Origin: CALIKS01 sp964440295
GTDB lineage: Archaea > Thermoproteota > Nitrososphaeria_A > Caldarchaeales > Calditenuaceae
DNA length: 64,000 nucleotides
Assembly: GCA_964440295.1 (NCBI GenBank)
Contig: CAYTRT010000001.1
Location: 17,254-81,253, forward strand
Direction: 5' to 3'
Notes under the pieces: generated by a model
What the model was told of the DNA's origin: nothing
What the model saw: the letters and a program-made list of their open reading frames with translations, nothing else
Databases searched by the model: none
Program-made: the position numbers and the translations under genes
Shown: piece by piece, positions 7,976 to 16,386 of the stretch
Position numbering within the stretch: the first letter of the stretch is position 1
Layout: every line of letters starts with the position of its first letter

Positions 7976-9143
7976 ATGAGTGCCAAGATTCCACTTCAGA
8001 GAGTATCAAGTAATGTGTGGTTGATTCCGAAAGAATACCGTGGAGATATGAAGACTCCGGTCTACGTGTACGCGTCTGAGCAATTGTTACAGAAGATGCT
8101 ATTGGATAGAACATTGATACAGGCAGTCAATGTCTCCACGCTTCCTGGCGTTATGAAGCAAGTGGCCGTCTTGCCAGACGCTCACGAAGGCTATGGATTC
8201 CCGATTGGAGGCGTGGCGGCAATGGACGCAACTGAGGGTGTCGTTTCTCCTGGAGGAGTTGGATACGACATCAACTGCGGCGTTAGGCTGATGNNNNNNN
8301 NNNNNNNNNNNNNNNNNNNNNNNNNNNNNNNNNNNNNNNNNNNNNNNNNNNNNNNNNNNNNNNNNNNNNNNNNNNNNNNNNNNNNNNNNNNNNGGAAGCA
8401 GAGGATATGGGCATCAGATCTGTAGCGATTTCCTGAAAGTAATGGAGCGCGCCGTCCATAAATACAACTTAAGGCTACCCGACAGGGAGCTTGCATGCGC
8501 ACCGGCTAACAGCCCCGAGGCAGCTCAGTACCTCATGGCCTTTGGATGTGCCGTTAATTTTGCCTTTGCAAATAGACAAGCCATCAGCCACTGGGTCAGG
8601 CAAAGTTTCGAGCAGGTTTTCAAGCAACCTGCAGACTCCCTCTCGATGAAGATTGTGTATGACGTGGCTCACAACATAGTTAAGCTTGAGAAGCATAAAG
8701 TAGATGGAGAGCTAAGGGACGTATTTGTTCACAGGAAGGGAGCTACAAGGAGCTTTCCAGGTGGACATGAATACTACAGCGCGATGATACCCACAACATA
8801 CAGAGACCATGGACAACCAGTATTTTTACCTGGAAGCATGGGCACCGCGAGTTGGGTGCTCGTCGGGATGCCTGACTCACTAGAACTTAGCTTCGGAAGT
8901 ACAGCCCACGGAGCTGGGCGAATGATGAGTAGAGCAGGTGCAAAGCGACATTACAGAGGCGACACAGTGATACGGCTACTAGAGACCAAGGGAATATACG
9001 TTAAGGCAGACACGATGGATACAATTGTCGAGGAAGTGCCAGAAGCATATAAAGATCCAGACGAGGTAGTAGAAGTCGCACATCAAGTAGGACTAAGCAG
9101 AAAGGTTGCACGCTTAGTTCCAATAGGCGTTGTCAAGGGTTAA
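7976..9143 (+). CDS. rtcB: RNA-splicing ligase RtcB, interrupted by an assembly gap
   Basis: Joins tRNA halves after intron removal (2',3'-cyclic phosphate or 3'-phosphate with 5'-OH ends, GTP- and metal-dependent). Two pieces of one gene. Before the gap: 106 codons with VAVLPDAHEGYGFPIGGVAA and the metal-binding cysteine in GVGYDINCGVRLM. After the gap, in the frame starting at 8394: GSRGYGHQIC, AFANRQAISHWV, DVAHNIVKLEKH, HRKGATRSFPGGH (guanylylation region) and FGSTAHGAGRMMSR. RtcB proteins are about 480 residues; 106 plus 249 leaves about 125 residues missing, so the 100-N gap hides nearly 400 bases. No intein follows the active-site cysteine in the visible part. Convergent with the helicase gene. 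Confidence 0.95.
8294..8393. other. Assembly gap (100 N) inside rtcB
   Basis: Exactly 100 N. Read literally it shifts the reading frame of rtcB, and about 125 residues of the family are missing, so the true distance is probably close to 375-400 bases (inference from RtcB length). Confidence 0.95.
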
Positions 9144-9150
9144 AAGATTC

Positions 9151-12100
9151 TTATATAAAGTCATGCTCTAAGATAAAACTCAGTAGATACATATTTCTAA
9201 GGTCATCAATGGTCACCTTTTCAATGATGGGGCCGAGCTTATCAATGATTATTCTGCGCCAGTTTGGACTCGATAGGTCGAGCGAGAGCCTAGCCGCCTC
9301 TGCGGCTATGTCTAGAGGATTTGACTCTCTTTTCATGCCAATCAATTTCTCTACCTCACTGAGTGGTAACCCCTCACCTAATTTCTCAATAATTTTTTTC
9401 TTAACATCCACGATTGACCCGACGATTTCTATCCCTATTAGTTTCGTTTCAAGTGATTTTAGGTTTAAACTACTAAATACTGTTTTTAACAGTGATGAGT
9501 CATAGACATAGATGGTGAAGTTCTCGTCTATTCTTTTAGAAATAATTGCCGAGGCCTCTAAATATGATTCATCAGTCCCCTCCGGCGTCTTAAACCCTAT
9601 TGGTACATAAAATCTCTCTCCATCATAGACGCCAATGCAGTAAATCATAACAGCGCCGTATGGATCGAGGACATATCTATTTGCAGTTATGACGGCTCTT
9701 TTATGCGACCTGCTCGGTAATGGAATGACGATCTCCTTTTCGCCTAGTTTAAGCTTCATTGACTTTCTAAGCAATATCTGATCGATTATCTTTAGAGAGT
9801 AGTGCTTAGCCACGTTCCAGTCCATTCCCCTTGCAAGTAAAGTGGAGTAGGCTGTTTCGTTGATTTCCTCTATCAAGAATTCATCCAGCTCGTCGGGTTT
9901 GTATTCCTCTATATTCTTCTTAAATGATAGCCAGTCTAATACTTCTAGTAGTCCAGCAGACTCAGTTTCATGGATTGACACAAATTTCCTATCACCAACA
10001 ACTACGACATCATACTCAATAGTATCAAGTGGAATAGCTAGCGTCCTCCTCATTACTAGTTCTATATAGGCTAAACCGAGCCTGAGCAAATTTGGATCAT
10101 CTGTAGGATCCAATTCGAGCAGCATTCCATAAGTGTAATCAGAATATACGCCATTTGTCGATGCTGGAACAATGATGCTCTTTACGTCGTGGCTTATGAC
10201 TGTATTATTCCCCACCACGTAATATCTGTAGTGTTTACTCCTAATTCGCCACTGTACGTGATTGGGAATCTTTATGTATTTGTTAAATCCTTCAGGCGCC
10301 TTAACTACGCATTGCACGTCTGAGTGTAGCCTACCTGAGTAGTAGTCTGATCTTATCGATGCCGGTTCTCCCCACTTCCTCTTGGTTGCGTAATACTCTT
10401 CTAGCGGGTAAGATAGCTCCTCATACCTCATCAACGTGGATTCGCTTAGGTCCTCAACAATCACTGAAGTTACAGCCCTACTACTGTCCCGCGATCTAAC
10501 ATGCCTAGTGACTACTCCATCCGATGTATAGTCTATGCATCCTACCTGAAATTTTTCAACCAAATCAACATGCGATATATCTTCCAGCTGCTCAAAGTGG
10601 TCATTCTTTTTCCTAAGTCTTTTTACTCCGAGTGGGATTGCGAATTCGTAAAAATTCATTTTCAACCAGGCTTTCTTGCCCTCTCTAGTCAGTTGCAGGT
10701 CCTTTCTGAGTCTCAGCGTCTCAAGTAGTTTGAGCTCTTCTTCAGTCAAATCAGTCAATAGTGATTGTCTACTCATTTTGAACAATCCGGTGAATAATGT
10801 TATGTAATTATTGTGAGTGTTTATAATGATCTTTTCCCTCGGTAGGTTGAGCCATTTAATGAGCGCAGATGTTCCTCTTCTGAGTAAATTATAGTCCCAT
10901 GAATGCTGTGGAATAATGACGCTCTCCGTCCTCGTAATCGTTTCTCTTCTACCCTTTCTGCCCTCCTTTTGTAAGAATTCTCGAAGACTCTCAGGCAGTC
11001 CAATATGGACAGTTCTTATCACTTGTCCGATATCGATGCCTTGTGAAAGAGTTCTCGGCGAGACCAGTATCTTTACTCTGCCTTCTCTTGCCTTTTCTTC
11101 AATGCTTTCTCTGATGTTTTTATCGATCAAATGATGGTGAGCATAGGCCTTCCCTTCGCCTATACGTTCTGATAGGAGTCTCGCGATCTCTTCTGATTTA
11201 GAGATGCTTCTAGTGAACACAATTGTAATTCCCGGGTCTTCAGCATATGCAGATAAAATATCTAAATAGCTCGGGGTTTCTTCCTCTATCTTTATCCCGG
11301 CAATTCTAGCCAATTCCAGAATTTTATAGAAATTCTTCTTGAATGCTTCATAATCGTTTAGCGATTCGACGATGTCTTTACCAATATTCAGCCTCTCGAT
11401 CTTGTCTCTCTCTTCTCGTATGTCTTCCCAAATCTTTTTCAAGTTTTTTCCAACTACGATGTATGTCTTATTTTCAGGGTGGAAAGCCCTGCCCTCTATT
11501 ACTTCATATTCACGACCATTTATCGCCTTTAAGGCCTCTCCCACCTCAGATGGATTCTCAAGCATGGCTGTTAAAACAGCAATCAAGAAATTACGCATTA
11601 TTAAGCGCCCAATTATTCTAAGCATCCCCAGCAGTATCGCGATGCTTCTCGGCGAATAAAAATCAAAATCATCAATGACTAGAAAAGAAAAATTATATAG
11701 AAATTCTCTGAGTAATGGAGGTTTATTTGTTCCGAGCTTTTTCAGGTCGCTAAGTAAGAATGCAGGGTTAGTCAAAATTATGTCCGCGCTCTCTACTTCT
11801 CTCCTTACGGTCCTATATCCTCTCTCAGCAGCTATTCGAGTCCTCGTAGGTGCGTCGATTATCATGACCCTTAAACCAACTGCCTCGCCGTATCTCCTAA
11901 GCCTCACCACCTGGTCATTCGACAACGCAAGTGTAGGATACAATACGAGTGTTTTGCATCTCTTACTAGCGGCGTATATGAACCAGGCCTCTGTCTTTCC
12001 TGAGCCAGTTCCAGATCTGAGAATTATGTTTTTACCGGCTAGGAGAGCGTTGTAAGAATTTAACTGGTGCTCAAATAACTTGCTTGAGCCAATTTCTATG

Positions 12101-12228
12101 CCCTTATTTTTTAATTCCGGGATAATATCGGAAAATGTGAGATTGACACGGCTAGGAGTAACTTTTTCTTCGCTTAATTCATAGTATTCATATCCCAGCT
12201 GTCTCAATAGTTCTCCAGTATCAATCAT
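9151..12228 (-). CDS. Large superfamily 2 DNA/RNA helicase with unusual DDFD motif II
   Basis: 1025 residues. Two RecA-like domains in the first 450: motif I RSGTGSGKTEAW (71-82), Ia YPTLALSNDQ (97-106), Ib ILTNPAFLL, motif II VIDDFDFY (184-191, where DEAH/DEAD is expected), motif III reduced to LTAML, motif V SQGIDIGQV and motif VI QKEGRKGRR. The GTGSGKTEA loop recalls Lhr/Hrq1/MrfA-like helicases. Residues 450-1025 are specific: a likely winged-helix part, a beta-rich region and a C-terminal helical part, without the MrfA four-cysteine domain. Probably ATP-dependent strand separation or translocation in repair; the substrate is unknown. It stands alone, convergent with rtcB. Confidence 0.85.
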   Translation of the reverse strand: MIDTGELLRQLGYEYYELSEEKVTPSRVNLTFSDIIPELKNKGIEIGSSKLFEHQLNSYNALLAGKNIILRSGTGSGKTEAWFIYAASKRCKTLVLYPTLALSNDQVVRLRRYGEAVGLRVMIIDAPTRTRIAAERGYRTVRREVESADIILTNPAFLLSDLKKLGTNKPPLLREFLYNFSFLVIDDFDFYSPRSIAILLGMLRIIGRLIMRNFLIAVLTAMLENPSEVGEALKAINGREYEVIEGRAFHPENKTYIVVGKNLKKIWEDIREERDKIERLNIGKDIVESLNDYEAFKKNFYKILELARIAGIKIEEETPSYLDILSAYAEDPGITIVFTRSISKSEEIARLLSERIGEGKAYAHHHLIDKNIRESIEEKAREGRVKILVSPRTLSQGIDIGQVIRTVHIGLPESLREFLQKEGRKGRRETITRTESVIIPQHSWDYNLLRRGTSALIKWLNLPREKIIINTHNNYITLFTGLFKMSRQSLLTDLTEEELKLLETLRLRKDLQLTREGKKAWLKMNFYEFAIPLGVKRLRKKNDHFEQLEDISHVDLVEKFQVGCIDYTSDGVVTRHVRSRDSSRAVTSVIVEDLSESTLMRYEELSYPLEEYYATKRKWGEPASIRSDYYSGRLHSDVQCVVKAPEGFNKYIKIPNHVQWRIRSKHYRYYVVGNNTVISHDVKSIIVPASTNGVYSDYTYGMLLELDPTDDPNLLRLGLAYIELVMRRTLAIPLDTIEYDVVVVGDRKFVSIHETESAGLLEVLDWLSFKKNIEEYKPDELDEFLIEEINETAYSTLLARGMDWNVAKHYSLKIIDQILLRKSMKLKLGEKEIVIPLPSRSHKRAVITANRYVLDPYGAVMIYCIGVYDGERFYVPIGFKTPEGTDESYLEASAIISKRIDENFTIYVYDSSLLKTVFSSLNLKSLETKLIGIEIVGSIVDVKKKIIEKLGEGLPLSEVEKLIGMKRESNPLDIAAEAARLSLDLSSPNWRRIIIDKLGPIIEKVTIDDLRNMYLLSFILEHDFI

Positions 12229-12284
12229 GAGTCCTACTAAGAATTGATGAGTAGTTCAGATAATTAAGCATAACAGTCTAACTG

Positions 12285-12983
12285 CTAAGAAGACTTATTA
12301 GCTATAATTATCACGATTCCGCCGAAGAATAATTGTTTAAATAAACTGAGCTTGAAGTATTTCTCTAGCTGCTTAACTAGCCTAGAATTTCTCAGTAACC
12401 GTCTGTAGGTGGGGTGAATCATGTATATTAGTCTCCCTGCCCGTGGAACGGTAAACAATGTTAGGAACGGCGCGAAGATGCTCCAGTAGATACTGAAAAC
12501 AAGTTGCAAAGATTTTTGATCAGGCTTGCCGATATCTATCACGGTTAATTTTGCATTTTTCCTCATAATCAAGGATAATTTTCTCAAGGCCTTATCTAGG
12601 TCATACACGTCACGTAGCGAAAAGGCCATGTAGACTCTGTCAAATAATGAGTCTCTAAAGGGCGGCGCCTCAAGCAAACCAACTACATAATGTGCTCTAT
12701 AATCATTCATAACTTCTTTCGCAATTTTTAACATGTTCAGGAGCGGATCCAGCAAAACTAGGCCATTTAACTTATTCGAGGTTTTCAACAATTCGATCGT
12801 TAGCGATCCATCTCCTGCGCCGGCATCCAGAACTAAGCCTTGCGGAGGCCCAGCAAGCCTGACTCCCATTCTGCGAACCTTTACGTCGAGTCCCAGAGAA
12901 ATTACTCTATTGATTAGTCGATATCTCTTTTCAAGTTTTGATATACTCGTTATGACTGGAGTCCAGTCGTTCGCCAGCCCCAT
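12285..12983 (-). CDS. UbiE-like SAM-dependent methyltransferase
   Basis: 232 residues, class I Rossmann methyltransferase. SAM motif I LVLDAGAGDGSLT (about residues 50-62), acidic motif II VLLDPLLNML, and the post-I region MAFSLRDVYDLDKALRKLSLIMR, typical of the UbiE/COQ5 (quinone) group. After that comes a hydrophobic stretch (SIYWSIFAPFLTLFTV) and an HPTYRRLL segment also seen in archaeal UbiE relatives. It may methylate a quinone or other lipid. The gene follows the MobA-like gene by 22 bases, so the two probably share a transcript. Confidence 0.8.
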   Translation of the reverse strand: MGLANDWTPVITSISKLEKRYRLINRVISLGLDVKVRRMGVRLAGPPQGLVLDAGAGDGSLTIELLKTSNKLNGLVLLDPLLNMLKIAKEVMNDYRAHYVVGLLEAPPFRDSLFDRVYMAFSLRDVYDLDKALRKLSLIMRKNAKLTVIDIGKPDQKSLQLVFSIYWSIFAPFLTLFTVPRAGRLIYMIHPTYRRLLRNSRLVKQLEKYFKLSLFKQLFFGGIVIIIANKSS

Positions 12984-13005
12984 TGATGATTACCATCTTT
13001 ATGTC

Positions 13006-13617
13006 TCATTCTTCTTTTGATTTTATTATTCTTTCGGCTCTTCTCGCTTCTTCTATGCTTGTTACTCTTAGTAACATGTTTAGTTTATCATCAAATATTT
13101 TTAATGCGTTCACGTTTATGAATAGTACATTGCGCATCTTTGATACTATCTCGTCCATTTCTGTAGTTGATGATCTGTTGTAGGCGCTTAAAAACTCGGA
13201 CGACCTATAAGAAGAAAATAAATAATATCTCTTGTCGTCAGATGTTCTTGGAATAGCTGCTGAAAATTTTCTACACACATCGAATAGGAAACTATTGTAC
13301 TCCATTTTAAGTAGTGGCGCGTCGCATGGCAATACTAAGAAGGTATCCTCATGGTGGGATTCCTCCATAATACTCGCCAGTTGGGGGCCTATCATTTTAT
13401 CACCAGCTAAGTAGATGCGTGCTAAGAACTTGTCTGCTAGGGAACTATAGGCCTCTGCCTCTTTTTCACCACGAACCGAGATCATTATCTCTTCTACTTC
13501 ATCGGGTATTGACTCGAGAACGTACTCCATAACGGGCCTATTATTGATGGGGTATAGCCCCCGCTCTTTCCCCGCGATCTCTTTAAAGTCAGTCATTATC
13601 ACTGCTAATCTTCCCAT
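13006..13617 (-). CDS. MobA-like nucleotidyltransferase, divergent
   Basis: 203 residues. The fold of molybdenum-cofactor guanylyltransferases and other sugar-phosphate nucleotidyltransferases is suggested by ERGLYPINNRPVMEYVLESI (corresponding to KxLxxxxGxPxLxxvl) and by FLVLPCDAPLL, the metal-binding aspartate strand. The usual N-terminal glycine loop (LAGGxSxRMG) is replaced by MTDFKEIAGKERG, which is odd for an active enzyme. moaC elsewhere in the window shows that this organism makes molybdopterin. Alternative: a nucleotidyltransferase with another substrate or a non-catalytic relative. First gene of a pair with the downstream methyltransferase. Confidence 0.65.
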   Translation of the reverse strand: MGRLAVIMTDFKEIAGKERGLYPINNRPVMEYVLESIPDEVEEIMISVRGEKEAEAYSSLADKFLARIYLAGDKMIGPQLASIMEESHHEDTFLVLPCDAPLLKMEYNSFLFDVCRKFSAAIPRTSDDKRYYLFSSYRSSEFLSAYNRSSTTEMDEIVSKMRNVLFINVNALKIFDDKLNMLLRVTSIEEARRAERIIKSKEE

Positions 13618-13799
13618 GTTTCTCCACGCTTCCCTAACATGAGATTTAACCGCATTTACTTATAAATATAAAAATCCATAGCTCAGAAGCAAGATGATTT
13701 CCAACACCTCATGTAAGCTCTTGGTATTCACGGGAAAATTCTCTGAAGCTTGAGTTGATAAAAATTAAATACGCCGTTCGTAGAGACTGAAAACTGAAA

Positions 13800-14420
13800 G
13801 TGATTAAATTGAAGAATCCGTTCAGCAGAAGTGGAGGTGGAGGAACTGCATTCTCGTCTGATGGTAGATACTTGGAAATAATTACGGCGCTGAAGATCCA
13901 GTCGGAGAAGCTCAATCGGACTAGCCAGCGGTTAATAGGGCGTGGCAAAGAGCTCTTTGAGCAATGTGTTAGGGCGCAGCAGGAGGGTGATGTTGGGAGG
14001 GCAACAATATATGCCAACGAAATAGCGCAGCTCCGGAAAATGTCTAGAATCGTAGTCAGAAGCCAGCTATCGCTTGAAAAAGTCATACTTAGGCTCGAGA
14101 CTGTGAAAGAATTTGGCGATGTTATGCACGTACTTGGACCCGCCACTACAATTATTAAGCAAGTGCAGTCGGATCTCTCAGGAATCGTGCCTGAAGTTGC
14201 TCAAAACCTCAAACATGTCGATGAAATCCTCGAGGGATTAATAATAGAGGCAGGCACAGTATCTGGCGCCGTAGTGAATGTCTCTGTATCGGATAGCGAG
14301 GCACAGAAGATACTGCAGGAAGCCTCGGAGATAGCGGCTCAGCGGATGAAATCAACATTCCCAGAGATCCCTGAAGGAATAAAAACGATGGAGACCGACA
14401 GCATCTCGAAATCTCAATAA
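13800..14420 (+). CDS. cdvB: ESCRT-III-like protein, CdvB/Snf7 family
   Basis: 206 residues. A long alpha-helical core (about residues 25-135) rich in alternating charged and hydrophobic residues, with SRYL-like and MHVLGPATTIIKQVQSDLSG segments characteristic of archaeal CdvB paralogs, polymers that remodel membranes in cell division or vesicle budding. The C-terminal tail holds FPEIPEGI, a proline motif that could bind the MIT domain of the CdvC/Vps4 ATPase (inference). There is no winged-helix domain, so it resembles the shorter paralogs. Start GTG 13800; a TATA-like AAATTAAATAC lies at about 13763. No cdvA or cdvC is nearby. Confidence 0.88.
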   Translation: MIKLKNPFSRSGGGGTAFSSDGRYLEIITALKIQSEKLNRTSQRLIGRGKELFEQCVRAQQEGDVGRATIYANEIAQLRKMSRIVVRSQLSLEKVILRLETVKEFGDVMHVLGPATTIIKQVQSDLSGIVPEVAQNLKHVDEILEGLIIEAGTVSGAVVNVSVSDSEAQKILQEASEIAAQRMKSTFPEIPEGIKTMETDSISKSQ

Positions 14421-14477
14421 CGACAACTACGAAAAACTAATATTCTATTTTTCTAACTTCTACTTCATTAGAGATCG

Positions 14478-14882
14478 TTGTCTAAAAAAATAGTAGTGGG
14501 TGTCGGCGTGTTCATCAGGGAGAATGATAAGGTATTATTGGTAAGGCGTTCTAGAGATCCAGGAAAGGGCAAATGGGCAATACCAGGTGGTAGGTTAAGA
14601 TTCGGTGAAAAAATTAAGGATGCAGCCATAAGGGAGATTGAGGAAGAAACAGGATTAAAGGTCGAGATCACTAAGCTAATGGACGTCGTCGATGTATTTA
14701 CCAAGGACTCTAAAGGAAGACTAAAAGAACACTTCGTGATTATTGATTTTGAAGGAAGGGTCATAGGAGGAGAATTAAGAGCATCATCTGACGCTTTAGA
14801 AGCTAGATGGGTTGATAAATCATCAATCCATAAGTATGAATTAACTGAATCAACTGCGAAATTTCTCCAACAATACCTATAA
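14478..14882 (+). CDS. NUDIX hydrolase
   Basis: 134 residues. A complete Nudix box runs from G38 to L60 (GGRLRFGEKIKDAAIREIEE then ETGL), with the catalytic glutamates in REIEEE. The family hydrolyses nucleoside diphosphates linked to other groups, often as housecleaning or in ADP-ribose metabolism; the substrate cannot be read from the sequence. Start at TTG 14478. Its stop lies three bases from the stop of the convergent speE. Confidence 0.93.
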   Translation: MSKKIVVGVGVFIRENDKVLLVRRSRDPGKGKWAIPGGRLRFGEKIKDAAIREIEEETGLKVEITKLMDVVDVFTKDSKGRLKEHFVIIDFEGRVIGGELRASSDALEARWVDKSSIHKYELTESTAKFLQQYL

Positions 14883-14885
14883 GGT

Positions 14886-15812
14886 TTATTTAATGAAAAT
14901 CGGCGAGCTGTCCTCTATTATTCTCCCCTCAACTTTTATGAGGCGCTCATACTTCTCAGCCAAGCACCTTAGCGAGAAATGCATATCGCCGGAGTAAAAC
15001 CTCAGTCCGGACACCCCGTTTGATCTTAACCGTTCATTTATTTTTTCCGGCGATATCTCTAGTATATTATCATTGGAGGCAAATAGAAATCCCCACATAC
15101 TCGAATACGACTTGATAAATGCCTGTAAGGATGTTACATATTTAAAAACTGAGGAAAGTGTCTTCTTAATCGAGCTGTAAGATAGTTCGTTATGAACCGG
15201 AGAAGTTGCCTGGGTAGCCAGAACACCGTTACGAGTCAGTTTCCGTGAAGCTAATTCATAAAATTCACGCGTAAAAAGGAGGTATGACGGCCCACCTTCT
15301 AATGGATCTGTCACGTCGACTATCAATACGTCTATAGAATTGTCTTCTTGCTCAGATAACCACCTGCGCCCATCGTCAATGATTAATCTCAACCTAGCAT
15401 CACTAAAGGCTCCATCATTTATCTCTCCCAAATATTTTGAACATATCTCCACAACTTCTTTGTCTATCTCAACCATCACTATTTCTTTGACGCTTCTCCA
15501 TCTCTCCACCTCTCTTATTGTAGCTCCTTCCCCACCCCCAATTACTGCAACCCTCTTCGCATTACCATGCATAGCAAGCGACGGATGTACTAATGTTTCG
15601 TGGTAAAAGTACTCGTCCAATATTGATGATTGAATCTTATCATCGAGTAATAGACATTTACCATAAGGCAGTGTTTCGAGTACAGTTACTTTTTGATACT
15701 TAGTTTTTCCTTTAAATATAATATTAGAAACCTTATAGAATTCCAGTATATCCGAACTTATCCATTCTGATTGCCATAGTCCCGTAGTTTCTTCTAGGTT
15801 ATCCTCACTCAT
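14886..15812 (-). CDS. speE: Polyamine aminopropyltransferase (spermidine synthase family)
   Basis: 308 residues. Transfers aminopropyl groups from decarboxylated SAM to a diamine or agmatine. Seen: N-terminal beta domain, LLDDKIQSS and the DEYFYHE motif that binds the amine, SAM-loop IGGGEGATIREV (91-102), acidic VEID (114-117), the DDGRRWL and VDVTDPLEGGPSYLLFTREFY catalytic segment. In thermophilic archaea such enzymes often make long or branched polyamines. Overlaps the upstream speD-type gene by four bases, forming a two-gene operon that makes and uses decarboxylated SAM. Confidence 0.95.
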   Translation of the reverse strand: MSEDNLEETTGLWQSEWISSDILEFYKVSNIIFKGKTKYQKVTVLETLPYGKCLLLDDKIQSSILDEYFYHETLVHPSLAMHGNAKRVAVIGGGEGATIREVERWRSVKEIVMVEIDKEVVEICSKYLGEINDGAFSDARLRLIIDDGRRWLSEQEDNSIDVLIVDVTDPLEGGPSYLLFTREFYELASRKLTRNGVLATQATSPVHNELSYSSIKKTLSSVFKYVTSLQAFIKSYSSMWGFLFASNDNILEISPEKINERLRSNGVSGLRFYSGDMHFSLRCLAEKYERLIKVEGRIIEDSSPIFIK

Positions 15813-16255
15813 TCTTGACTACTGGCTACTTCCTCCTCAAGATAAGTCTTTTTCTTTATCATCACTCCTCTTTTTACTTCCATCACCGCTACTGAGTTGG
15901 GCTGTAGTTCGGCTTGAACTATCTCCAGCGCCTTCCAGGGATCAATTAATTTCCCGCACGTATAGATGTCAATAGCGGCATAGCCATACTCTGGCCATGT
16001 ATGTATCGATAAATGGCTTTCTTTAATTATCAGTATAGCACTTACTCCGCCGTGTAGATCAAACTTTTTGCTAAACTCACCTATAACCTCGACTTTTGCT
16101 GCTTTTGCCGCTTCTTTTAATAACTTTATTAAAGCAGAAGTGTTGGTTAGTTTTTCTGGAGGGCAGTCATAAAAGTCTGCCACTAAGTGTCTTCCGAGGC
16201 CCTCAAACCTAGGTGAGTTAATGTGAACGTGATTCCCAACCCCCATATCTAACAT
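15809..16255 (-). CDS. speD: S-adenosylmethionine decarboxylase proenzyme
   Basis: 148 residues. Pyruvoyl enzyme that self-cleaves between E79 and S80 in IKESHLSIHTWPEYGYAAID; the conserved H85 and C100 (IYTCGK) needed for processing and catalysis are present. Decarboxylated SAM is the aminopropyl donor for SpeE, the next gene, which overlaps by four bases. That context makes the SAM activity much more likely here than the arginine activity proposed for the paralog at 39621. Confidence 0.93.
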   Translation of the reverse strand: MLDMGVGNHVHINSPRFEGLGRHLVADFYDCPPEKLTNTSALIKLLKEAAKAAKVEVIGEFSKKFDLHGGVSAILIIKESHLSIHTWPEYGYAAIDIYTCGKLIDPWKALEIVQAELQPNSVAVMEVKRGVMIKKKTYLEEEVASSQE

Positions 16256-16340
16256 AATTTTTTTAGTATAGCTAATAGTTAAACCTTAATTTAATTTGTC
16301 GTCGTCCACGAATATGTCCGGAGTGGAGTTTAGGTAAGGA

Positions 16341-16350
16341 ATATATATTT
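16341..16350 (+). promoter_or_regulatory. TATA box of cdc48
   Basis: ATATATATTT; a transcript starting about 27 bases on would begin near 16372, just before a GGTGG ribosome-binding site (16374-16378) and the TTG start at 16387. Confidence 0.45.
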
Positions 16351-16386
16351 CTGGCATTCCCTAGATATTAGAGTGGTGGATTTTAT

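Noticed and set aside
8255..8293. Intein in RtcB, as in some archaea at the active-site cysteine
   Set aside because: The sequence continues NCGVRLM without interruption up to the gap; an insertion further on cannot be judged.
7976..8425. Separate 149-residue gene ending KQRIWASDL
   Set aside because: The last residues come from reading through the 100-N placeholder in the wrong frame; both parts belong to one rtcB gene.
13694..13753. 19-codon upstream frame (ATG 13694) ahead of cdvB
   Set aside because: A TATA box lies at a good distance, but the peptide has no sign of conservation and a closer promoter explains cdvB.
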